5,330 nt of DNA from Thermoanaerobaculia bacterium (GTDB lineage: Bacteria > Acidobacteriota > Thermoanaerobaculia > Multivoradales > JAHEKO01). The stretch's first letter is position 1; each line of letters opens with the position of its first letter. The notes beneath the pieces were generated by a model that did no database searches, had not been told where the DNA came from, and saw only the letters and a list, made by a program, of their open reading frames with translations. Of this stretch, positions 1-5,330 are shown piece after piece. The stretch spans positions 1-5,330 of the forward strand of contig JARFQS010000150.1 in the NCBI GenBank assembly GCA_029287645.1. Reading direction: 5' to 3'. A program made the translations under genes and the position numbers.

Positions 1-520
1 GCAGGACTCCCTCGCCAATTTCGCCTCTGGGATGTTGATCCTGCTCTATCGGCCATTCGACGTCGGCGACCTTGTCGAGGTAAGCGGCTCCTCCGGACGC
101 GTCAGCAAGATGAGTCTCGTCAATACGACGATCCTGACGCTCGACCACCAGACCCTGATCGTGCCCAACAACAAGATCTGGGGCGATGTGATCAAGAACA
201 CGACTGCGAAGGAGACCCGCCGAGTCGACCTCGTGATCGGTATCTCGTAAGAGGACGAAATTCCCAAGGCCGAGGAGATCCTGAAGTCGATACTTCGAGA
301 CCACCCGAAAGTACTGGCCGATCCCGAAGCCGTGGTCAGCGTCAGCGAGCTGGCCGACTCGTCCGTGAACTTCGTCGTCCGGCCCTGGGTGAAGACCGAT
401 GACTACTTGAGTACAAAGTGGGACATCACTCGCGAGGTCAAGCTGCGCTTCGACGCGGAAGGCATCTCGATTCCCTACCCGCAGCGGACGGTGCACCTAC
501 CCACGCCACCGATCGCGTAG
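1..520 (+). pseudogene. MscS-family mechanosensitive channel, 5'-truncated by window edge and interrupted by in-frame TAA
   Basis: MscS channels are inner-membrane homoheptamers that open under membrane tension to release solutes during hypo-osmotic shock. The visible part, read from base 2, begins in the pore helix (QDSLANFASGMLILLYRPF, like the TM3 region of E. coli MscS). It continues through the beta domain (VGDLVEVSGSSGRV, then VPNNKIWGDVIKN, the family PN..I...I.N signature) into the C-terminal alpha/beta domain. A TAA at 248-250 follows DLVIGIS, where E. coli MscS reads GVAYDSDI. Downstream, the same frame gives EDEIPKAEEILKSIL, SSVNFVVRPW and FDAEGISIPYPQ, which match the conserved end of the family, and stops at TAG 518-520. 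The two parts are 82 and 89 codons. There is no frameshift and no visible decay other than the stop, so the change is recent, a sequencing or assembly error, or read through. A truncated product would lack the cytoplasmic vestibule. Family identity is secure; pseudogene status is not. Confidence 0.85.
248..250 (+). other. In-frame TAA replacing a conserved Tyr codon in the MscS-family gene
   Basis: The codons around it read GGT ATC TCG TAA GAG GAC GAA ATT (G I S stop E D E I). Family members have Tyr between the small residue and the acidic run (AYDSD in E. coli MscS). A single third-base change of TAC or TAT would give this TAA. The stop's presence is direct observation; the Tyr expectation comes from the family. 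Confidence 0.9.
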
Positions 521-1726
521 CGGCTGCCACTTCAGGTAGGTCAGAGAGCGCCACAACCACTCCATCGGGCCGAAGCGGAAGCGCCTCGACCACCACTGGC
601 ATGCCACGAGCTGCACGGCGAAGATCGCTACGGCCCAAGCGGTGACGGCGGCCGGTCCGAGTCGATAGACCTGGCCGAAGCCGTACCCGTAGAACAGCGT
701 GGTGAACATCAGAGTCTGGGTCAGGTAGACAGTCAGGGCCAGCCGGCCGACCGGGGCCAGAGGCGAGAGGGCGTCCCTCCCGCGGGCACTCTGCGCTGCG
801 AGGAGGATCGTCGCCGCATAGCCGAGAGCGAGGGCCGTTGTCCCGAACGCGAAGAGGAGATCGCCGGCGAATTGGACGCCCGGGCTGGCTCCCCGCGATT
901 CGAAGACCGCGTAGCCGGCAGTGGTGGCGAGGACCCGCTCCCCCACCATCGCCGAGAGACCGATCCCCAGACCCCAGGTACGCACGCGGGCAATCGGCGC
1001 CGCGTGGCCCTGGATGTCACGCAGAACGCCGGATCGACCGACGGAGAAGCCGATGAGGAACATCGCGAAGACCGCCAGGCCAGACTCCGGCGTCTCGAGG
1101 TCCTCGAGGGGATCTGCAGGGATCGCGCTCGCGTTGTCGGCCGCGACCTCGGCAAGCGACCCGATGGCGTAGACGTCCGTGCGCTGGTCCAGCTCGAGCT
1201 CGGCACGAGCATCGTCGACGCTCTGAATCTCTTCGGACTCTGCCGATGGGTCCTGGGTCGAGGCGAGGCGGGCCACAGGATAGACCAACATCAGGCCGAC
1301 AGCCAACAGCAGGAGCATTCGCGTAGGCAGACGGCGAACGATCAGGAGCCCGAGTCCGAGCTCCGCGTAGAGCATCAGAATGTCGCCATCGTAGAGCAGT
1401 GCGTGAGCAGCTCCGATGACGAAGAGTACGGCCAGCCGCCGGAGGTAGAAAGGAACGATGGGGAGACCTCGCGCGTGGATCCGCTGCAGCTGCACCGCGA
1501 AGCCGAAGCCGAAGAGCATGGAGAACAAGGTCCACGACTTCGACTCGAAGAAGACGCGTTTGATCGCGGACGCCAGCTGGTCGAGTGGCAGGTTCCAGGC
1601 GATCGAGTCGGCGCCGAAACCGTACATGTTCACCAGCAGTACGCCGAACAGAGCGAAACCGCGGACCATGTCGACTTCGACGATGCGTGAGGCCGGGGCA
1701 ACCGGCTCAGACGTTGCCCGATTCAA
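497..1726 (-). CDS. DUF418 domain-containing (YeiB-like) multi-pass inner-membrane protein
   Basis: This is a putative transporter-like membrane protein of unknown substrate. With the TTG start at 1726 it is 409 residues, the usual family size. The N-terminus carries the family hallmark RIVEVDMVRGFALFGVLLVN (residues 15-34), followed by SWTLFSMLFGFGFAVQLQRI (65-84) and GDILMLYAELGLGLL (114-128). The C-terminal DUF418 domain (about 321-404) begins SPLAPVGRLALTVYLTQT and includes RFGPMEWLWRSLTYLKWQP near the end. About 8-10 hydrophobic helices are visible. A hydrophilic, acidic stretch at about 155-215 separates the two membrane halves. The TTG was chosen because an AAGGGA lies 6 nt upstream and a sigma70-like promoter lies just beyond. 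GTG at 1753 (418 aa) is an alternative. The ATG at 1918 (473 aa) would add 64 residues unlike the family, start upstream of the promoter and overlap the next gene. The 3' end overlaps the MscS-family gene by 24 bp. Family assignment is strong; function is unknown. Confidence 0.88.
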   Translation of the reverse strand: MNRATSEPVAPASRIVEVDMVRGFALFGVLLVNMYGFGADSIAWNLPLDQLASAIKRVFFESKSWTLFSMLFGFGFAVQLQRIHARGLPIVPFYLRRLAVLFVIGAAHALLYDGDILMLYAELGLGLLIVRRLPTRMLLLLAVGLMLVYPVARLASTQDPSAESEEIQSVDDARAELELDQRTDVYAIGSLAEVAADNASAIPADPLEDLETPESGLAVFAMFLIGFSVGRSGVLRDIQGHAAPIARVRTWGLGIGLSAMVGERVLATTAGYAVFESRGASPGVQFAGDLLFAFGTTALALGYAATILLAAQSARGRDALSPLAPVGRLALTVYLTQTLMFTTLFYGYGFGQVYRLGPAAVTAWAVAIFAVQLVACQWWSRRFRFGPMEWLWRSLTYLKWQPLRDRWRG

Positions 1727-1732
1727 CGGCGG

Positions 1733-1738
1733 TCCCTT
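1733..1738 (-). promoter_or_regulatory. Ribosome binding site supporting the TTG start of the DUF418 gene
   Basis: On the minus strand the sequence is AAGGGA, then 6 nt (CCGCCG), then TTG AAT CGG. Spacing is good. The in-frame GTG at 1753 has no purine-rich element at a suitable distance, so this site favours the TTG. Confidence 0.45.
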
Positions 1739-1778
1739 GCTCGACGTGGACACGACTTGTGGGTTGGCATGGGCGCCT

Positions 1779-1807
1779 ATTATCGACGACTCCAGGCTCG
1801 GCGTCAC
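1779..1807 (-). promoter_or_regulatory. Candidate sigma70-type promoter for the DUF418 gene
   Basis: Read on the minus strand: GTGACG at 1807-1802 (4/6 to TTGACA), a 17-bp spacer, then GATAAT at 1784-1779 (5/6 to TATAAT). Predicted transcription would begin near 1772, giving a leader of about 46 nt to the TTG at 1726 or about 19 nt to the GTG at 1753. It stands out in otherwise GC-rich sequence. It argues against translation from the ATG at 1918. Whether this organism uses E. coli-like consensus elements is inference. Confidence 0.4.
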
Positions 1808-1906
1808 CAGGAAGGGTGCGAGAGCGCAAAGATGCCACAATTCGATATTCTGCTGTTCTATGAGATGCGAAGCTCGGATGCGGCGGTCGAGGCCTTGCTC
1901 ACAGAC

Positions 1907-2704
1907 ATGAATGGCCATGGCTACAGGCGCGGCGGGAGCTGGCGGGGCTGGTTTCGAAGAGCCACCGCACTTACCCTTCTAGCGCTCTTCGCTGCTGCAG
2001 CCTCGGGACAGGACGAGGAGCCCGCCGAGGCCTCGTTTCAACTCTGGGCCAACATCATCCTGGCCAAACCCAAGAGTCCTCGCCTCTACTTCGAGCTGGA
2101 CATCGAGCCGAAATCCCAGATCAGTGGCGGCGAGACCTGGCGCAACGTCGACGCGACACCCCTGGTGGAGTTCTATGTCCACAAGCTGGTGGACCTGACC
2201 GGCGAGGTGACGGTCGGCTATACGCGCCAGAACGAGTCGGAGGATTCGCTCGAAGTCACGCCCCGATTCGGCGTGCGACTCCACTTTGTGGACCATCTAT
2301 GGGACCAGTTCGCTTCCGAGAGGCTCCCTCTCTCACGCTTGTATTTTGCCAACCTGGCACGCATCGAGTTTCGCAATCTGCGGTATACCGGGGATCGCCC
2401 CTCCAGCCACGAGGCACGCCTCCGCAACCGGCTGGAATTCAGGCTGGCCCTCAACCACCCGAGTCTCTCCGTGGACCGGACCTGGTACCTGTTCTCGGAT
2501 CTCGAGTTCTTTGTTCCGCTCGGTGAGGAAGTCCCAGAGAGATTCGCTACCAAGAGCCGCTTCCGTGGAGGGTTGGGCTATCGACTGAGTCGGCGGCGAC
2601 GATTCGAGCTCCTCTACATTCGAGACTTCGCCCGCGAGACTCTCGAGGAGCCCCGAGACATCGACATGAACGCCATCGACTTCAGGCTCAAGATCCTTCT
2701 CTGA
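1907..2704 (+). CDS. DUF2490-like outer-membrane beta-barrel protein with signal peptide
   Basis: The predicted protein is 265 residues, with a probable Sec signal peptide. It has an Arg-rich n-region (RRGGSWRGWFRR), a hydrophobic core ALTLLALFAAAA and an A-S-G cleavage site before QDEEPAEA, near residue 34. The mature part is a series of amphipathic beta strands: FQLWANI (44-50), RLYFELDIEP (59-68), GEVTVGYT (99-106), RFGVRLHF (120-127), ARIEFRNLRYT (151-161), RLRNRLEFRLAL (171-182), WYLFSDLEFFVPL (193-205), RGGLGYRLSRRRRFELLYIR (220-239) and NAIDFRLKILL (255-265). This layout, with the late GLGYRLS...FELLYIR hairpin, resembles the DUF2490 family. No catalytic motif is seen. The ATG at 1907 was chosen because the signal peptide follows it directly; a GAGG lies 14 nt upstream, which is rather far. 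In-frame ATGs at 1835 and 1865 would put extra sequence before the signal. The barrel call is firmer than the family call. The next gene follows after 102 bp on the same strand. Confidence 0.75.
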   Translation: MNGHGYRRGGSWRGWFRRATALTLLALFAAAASGQDEEPAEASFQLWANIILAKPKSPRLYFELDIEPKSQISGGETWRNVDATPLVEFYVHKLVDLTGEVTVGYTRQNESEDSLEVTPRFGVRLHFVDHLWDQFASERLPLSRLYFANLARIEFRNLRYTGDRPSSHEARLRNRLEFRLALNHPSLSVDRTWYLFSDLEFFVPLGEEVPERFATKSRFRGGLGYRLSRRRRFELLYIRDFARETLEEPRDIDMNAIDFRLKILL

Positions 2705-2747
2705 TTCGCTGTTGGTGGCCCACAAACGCATCCGGAACGCTTACAAT

Positions 2748-2765
2748 CGACCAACTAAGTGGTCG
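2748..2765. repeat. 18-bp inverted repeat (6-bp arms, 6-nt loop) between the DUF2490 and DUF748 genes
   Basis: The perfect arms CGACCA and TGGTCG flank ACTAAG. A TACAAT (2742-2747, 5/6 to a -10 box) abuts the left arm, but no good -35 lies 16-18 bp upstream. No T-run follows, so this is not a standard intrinsic terminator. An 8-bp palindrome CAACGTTG (2768-2775) lies just downstream, and CCAAC (2751-2755) could alternatively pair with GTTGG (2772-2776). It could be an operator at a promoter for the downstream gene, an mRNA hairpin, or chance. Confidence 0.4.
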
Positions 2766-2796
2766 GACAACGTTGGAATCCCATCAGAGTCCTGTC

Positions 2797-2802
2797 AGGA
2801 GG
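2797..2802 (+). promoter_or_regulatory. Strong Shine-Dalgarno for the DUF748 gene
   Basis: A full AGGAGG lies 4 nt (GTCC) before the ATG at 2807. It is the best ribosome binding site in the window. It fixes this start despite the slightly short spacing, and the membrane anchor begins within 20 codons. Confidence 0.75.
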
Positions 2803-2806
2803 GTCC

Positions 2807-5330
2807 ATGGGCAAAATCGGTGAATGGTTCACGTCTTGGAAGATGGTCAGCTGGCGTAGCGCCATCGTGCTGGTTTTCGTCCTCTACGTGCTGATCGGGT
2901 TTCTGGTCGTACCCTGGGTGGCAGAGAGGATCCTCGTCAACACAGCGCAGGAGAAGCTCGGGCGCGAGGTCACGGTCGAGAAGATCGAGTGCAATCCGTT
3001 CACGCTGTCTCTTACGATTCGAGGGCTCAGCTTCCCAGATCGACCGGGCTCCACGATGCTCTCGTTCGACGAGCTGTATGCCAACGCTCAAACTTCCAGC
3101 CTCTTCCGATGGGCGTTGACGCTCAAGGAGCTGCGTATCGACGGCTTGTACGCAGCGGTCCGACGCTTCGAGGACCAGGGGGTCAACATCCTCGAGCTGA
3201 TGGAGGCTCTCGATACAGGCGAGGAGCCCAAAGAGCCCTTCGAGCTGCCCCGGGCGCTATTCCACAGGATCGAGATCAACGGAGGGCGTCTCGACCTCGA
3301 AGATCGGGCACGCGAGGAACCCCTGATACGCACCGCGGAGCCGGTCGAGGTCCTGCTGACGGACATCAGCACACTTCCCGATGAACAGGGCGACAACGAC
3401 ATCACGATCAGCCAGAGGGGTGGCGGAACCCTCCGCATCAGGGGAGAGGTGATTCTCGAGCCCTTGGGTTTCGAGGGCGTGATCTCCCTCCACGAGGTCA
3501 TGCTGGCGAGACCCTGGGGAATCGTCGCGGAGAAGTTCGAGCTCAGCGTCACCGACGGGATCGCCGAGGCCGACATCAACTACCGCGTCCGCTTGGGTGA
3601 CGAGGGTCTCCACCTCGAAATCCACGATTCGGAGTTCCGAGTGAGCGACTTCGCGGTGCGGGCACCGATCGCCGATCGCGAGCTGCTCAAAGCCGACTCC
3701 GTCGTGGTTTCCAACGTCCTGGCGCGGTGGCCCGAACAGGAGATCCGAGTCGATTCCCTGACGATCGATGGTGCCTCGGCCTTCCAGTGGCTGGAGGCGG
3801 ATGGAACGCCGAGCTGGAACGTGCTGGTCCCGAAGCCGACACAAGAAGAGATTGCCGAAGCGTACCGATACGTCGAGGAGAGAGTGACCCTCGATGCGAG
3901 GCTCGGTCGATTCGAGGTGAAGAATGCCAGCGCTCTCTTCGAGGACCGCACCTTCGACGAGCCTGTGACGCTCGAGGTGACCGAAGCGGACCTGGAGCTG
4001 ACGGACGTCTCCACCGAGCAGGGCAGCGTGTGGGGAATCGCGGCATCCGCGGCCGTGGGTGAGGGATCCCGGGCTGGCGCGACCGGAACCCTGGTGGCCA
4101 TGCCTCTGACCCTCGACGCAGAAGTCGACCTCGAGGGTTTGCGACTGGACCAGTTCCAGGCCTATGTGGCGAGGTACGCACCCCTCGACCTACAAGCCGG
4201 GATCTTGAGTACCTCGGGAAGCGCCCGTCTTGCGCCCAAGGATGAAGCAGGCAAGATCACTTTCAACGGCGAGCTGGGTGTACAGAGCCTGAACCTCTAT
4301 GAAACGGTGACAGAGGGTCCACTCCTTGGCTGGGGTGACCTGAACGTGAGCGGAATCCAGGCCATCCTGTCCCCCACCTCTCTGGACGTCGAAGAGGTCG
4401 ACATCTCCAACGCGGGTCTCGAGATCGCCGTAGCTGAAGACGGAACCATCAACCTGCTCGAGTTCTTCAAGGCACTGGGCGAAGCCAGAGAGTCGGAAGC
4501 AGGAGCTGCAGCGGAAGGCGAGGCTGCCGGGGATACCGGGATGCCACCGATCCATGTCGCCCGCCTCCAGCTCCACGACTGCTATGGACGCTACACCGAC
4601 GCCACCACAGTGGAGCCGTTCGAGAGGAAGATCGAGTCGGTCAATGGCACGATCTCCAACATCGCCACCGAGTCCGCTGCGGGAGCAGACCTCGCGATCG
4701 ACGCCGCCGTGGATAGCGGCGGTATGGCTCGCGTCGAAGGCGAGCTCGATCTGTTCGACTATCAGCGACTGACCGATGTCGCTGTGGACGTTCACGACGT
4801 CCCTCTGCAGCCGATGTCTCCCCTCTCGGTCAAGATGATCGGCTTCCCCATCGATTCGGGCAGCTCGAGCTTCGATCTGGATTATCAGATCCACGACAGT
4901 CAGCTCGTTTCGACGAACCATGTCGAGATCGCCGACCTGCAATTGGGCGAGAAGGTCGAAGGACAAGGCGACATCAACCTTCCGGTCAAGCTGGGAGTCT
5001 CGCTGCTGAAGGACTCCAACGGCGTCATCACACTCGATGTCCCGATCGAAGGGGATCTCGACAACCCGGATTTCGTGATGACCTCGGCCGTGGCAGCTGC
5101 CGCCAAGGACCTGGTGGGTGAGGTCGCCAAGGCACCCTTCCGCGTGCTCGGCCGGCTGGGAGGTGGATCCGACGACGAGGACCTGGAGTACGTGGGGTTC
5201 GAGGCAGGGACATTGGTCCTTGACCCACGAGCTAGTTCCAACCTCTCTACACTCGCCAAGGCTCTCGCACAGCGCCAGGGTCTCGGTATCGAGATCCGGG
5301 GCACCGTCGATTCGGTGGCCGACGACGAGG
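2807..5330 (+). CDS. AsmA-like DUF748 domain-containing protein, 3' end beyond window
   Basis: The frame is open for 841 codons from ATG 2807 to the window edge. A short cytoplasmic start is followed by one membrane helix (AIVLVFVLYVLIGFLVVPWV, residues 19-38), so the rest is probably periplasmic and anchored in the inner membrane. An AsmA-like N-terminal module follows (about 39-135, with ECNPFTLSLTIRGLSFPD). Long beta-rich repeats come next, split by an Ala/Glu linker at 559-578. The DUF748 hallmark is LLKDSNGVITLDVPIEGDLD (733-752), followed by NPDF, an amphipathic stretch, a Gly/Asp run and EYVGFEAGTLVLDP. The last, with SNLSTLAKALAQRQGLGIEI, resembles the OmpA-like tail seen in many DUF748 proteins. 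Family members are often around 900-1,200 residues, so a modest part is probably missing. The AsmA clan (TamB, YhdP, YdbH) is linked to lipid transport and outer-membrane homeostasis; that role is inferred here. A strong AGGAGG supports the start. It lies 102 bp after the barrel gene and may be co-transcribed with it. Confidence 0.9.
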   Translation, partial: MGKIGEWFTSWKMVSWRSAIVLVFVLYVLIGFLVVPWVAERILVNTAQEKLGREVTVEKIECNPFTLSLTIRGLSFPDRPGSTMLSFDELYANAQTSSLFRWALTLKELRIDGLYAAVRRFEDQGVNILELMEALDTGEEPKEPFELPRALFHRIEINGGRLDLEDRAREEPLIRTAEPVEVLLTDISTLPDEQGDNDITISQRGGGTLRIRGEVILEPLGFEGVISLHEVMLARPWGIVAEKFELSVTDGIAEADINYRVRLGDEGLHLEIHDSEFRVSDFAVRAPIADRELLKADSVVVSNVLARWPEQEIRVDSLTIDGASAFQWLEADGTPSWNVLVPKPTQEEIAEAYRYVEERVTLDARLGRFEVKNASALFEDRTFDEPVTLEVTEADLELTDVSTEQGSVWGIAASAAVGEGSRAGATGTLVAMPLTLDAEVDLEGLRLDQFQAYVARYAPLDLQAGILSTSGSARLAPKDEAGKITFNGELGVQSLNLYETVTEGPLLGWGDLNVSGIQAILSPTSLDVEEVDISNAGLEIAVAEDGTINLLEFFKALGEARESEAGAAAEGEAAGDTGMPPIHVARLQLHDCYGRYTDATTVEPFERKIESVNGTISNIATESAAGADLAIDAAVDSGGMARVEGELDLFDYQRLTDVAVDVHDVPLQPMSPLSVKMIGFPIDSGSSSFDLDYQIHDSQLVSTNHVEIADLQLGEKVEGQGDINLPVKLGVSLLKDSNGVITLDVPIEGDLDNPDFVMTSAVAAAAKDLVGEVAKAPFRVLGRLGGGSDDEDLEYVGFEAGTLVLDPRASSNLSTLAKALAQRQGLGIEIRGTVDSVADDE
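3122..4669 (+). other. Three-fold protein-level repeat (about 211-218 residues) within the DUF748 protein
   Basis: Two motifs recur in order three times. Motif A is a strand pair ending in (D/Q)G-x-x-N or similar: LKELRIDG...EDQGVN (N127), VDSLTIDG...EADGTPSWN (N338) and VEEVDISN...AEDGTIN (N549), giving steps of 211 and 211 residues. Motif B is LDLEDRAREEP...DIST (D166), ALFEDRTFDEP...DVST (D380) and GRYTDATTVEP...NIAT (D598), giving steps of 214 and 218. The repeat is visible in protein only; the DNA copies have diverged. Confidence 0.65.

Noticed and set aside
1017..1535. Second - strand frame (172 codons) overlapping the DUF418 gene
   Set aside because: Arg-, Ser- and Pro-rich out-of-frame translation typical of GC-rich DNA; the other frame encodes the family motifs.
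872..1690. Long open frame on the + strand opposite the DUF418 gene (272 codons)
   Set aside because: The predicted protein is highly charged and low in hydrophobic residues, as expected for the antisense of GC-rich membrane-protein codons. It has no recognisable motif, and the opposite strand has clear homology and membrane segments.
1778..1783. TATTAT on the + strand as a -10 box for the DUF2490 gene
   Set aside because: The only -35-like hexamer upstream (TTGTGG, 1757-1762) is 15 bp away and poor. The same AT-rich bases fit better as the -10 box of the minus-strand promoter.
2705..2806. Possible intrinsic terminator after the DUF2490 gene
   Set aside because: The only clear hairpin (2748-2765) has a 6-bp stem and is followed by GACAACG rather than a T-run, so it does not fit a standard terminator.
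3257..3844. Open frame on the - strand (195 codons) inside the DUF748 gene
   Set aside because: Antisense shadow: no recognisable domain, and it lies wholly within convincing + strand coding sequence.
1094..4869. CTCGAG occurs 12 times, well above the roughly two expected from base composition
   Set aside because: Most copies in the DUF748 gene are in-frame CTC GAG (Leu-Glu) codon pairs in an acidic beta-rich protein, so codon and amino-acid use explain the excess without a sequence signal.
4190..4966. Long open frame on the - strand (258 codons) inside the DUF748 gene
   Set aside because: It mirrors the third-base GC bias of the + strand gene, whose frame is continuous and has family motifs throughout this interval. 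No homology is recognised on the - strand.

Overview
The window is GC-rich DNA (about 60% or more by eye) from a Gram-negative bacterium. It encodes inner-membrane, periplasmic and outer-membrane proteins, with no RNA genes, mobile elements or CRISPR. Family content and codon use would fit a proteobacterial or deltaproteobacterial/myxococcal-like lineage, but the sequence does not settle taxonomy.

Layout: (1) 1-520, + strand, is the 3' part of an MscS-family mechanosensitive channel gene, interrupted by an in-frame TAA at 248-250 with homology continuing in the same frame to a TAG at 518-520. (2) 497-1726, - strand, is a DUF418 (YeiB-like) multi-pass membrane protein; its 3' end overlaps the channel gene by 24 bp, tail to tail. 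(3) 1727-1906 is a 180-bp divergent intergenic region with a good sigma70-like promoter facing the DUF418 gene. (4) 1907-2704, + strand, is a secreted, probably outer-membrane beta-barrel protein of DUF2490 type. (5) 2705-2806 is a 102-bp gap with an 18-bp inverted repeat and a strong Shine-Dalgarno. (6) 2807 to the window edge, + strand, is a large AsmA-like DUF748 protein, open for 841 codons and still open at the end.

The four genes share an envelope theme. The DUF2490 barrel and the DUF748 protein are co-directional and could be co-transcribed. AsmA-clan proteins are proposed to form periplasm-spanning lipid-carrying beta-grooves, so a barrel next to one is suggestive, though no functional link is shown.

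The observations most worth checking are the nonsense codon at a normally Tyr position in the channel, and a regular three-fold internal repeat of about 211-218 residues in the DUF748 protein. No clearly novel system (defence, mobile or RNA-based) was found.
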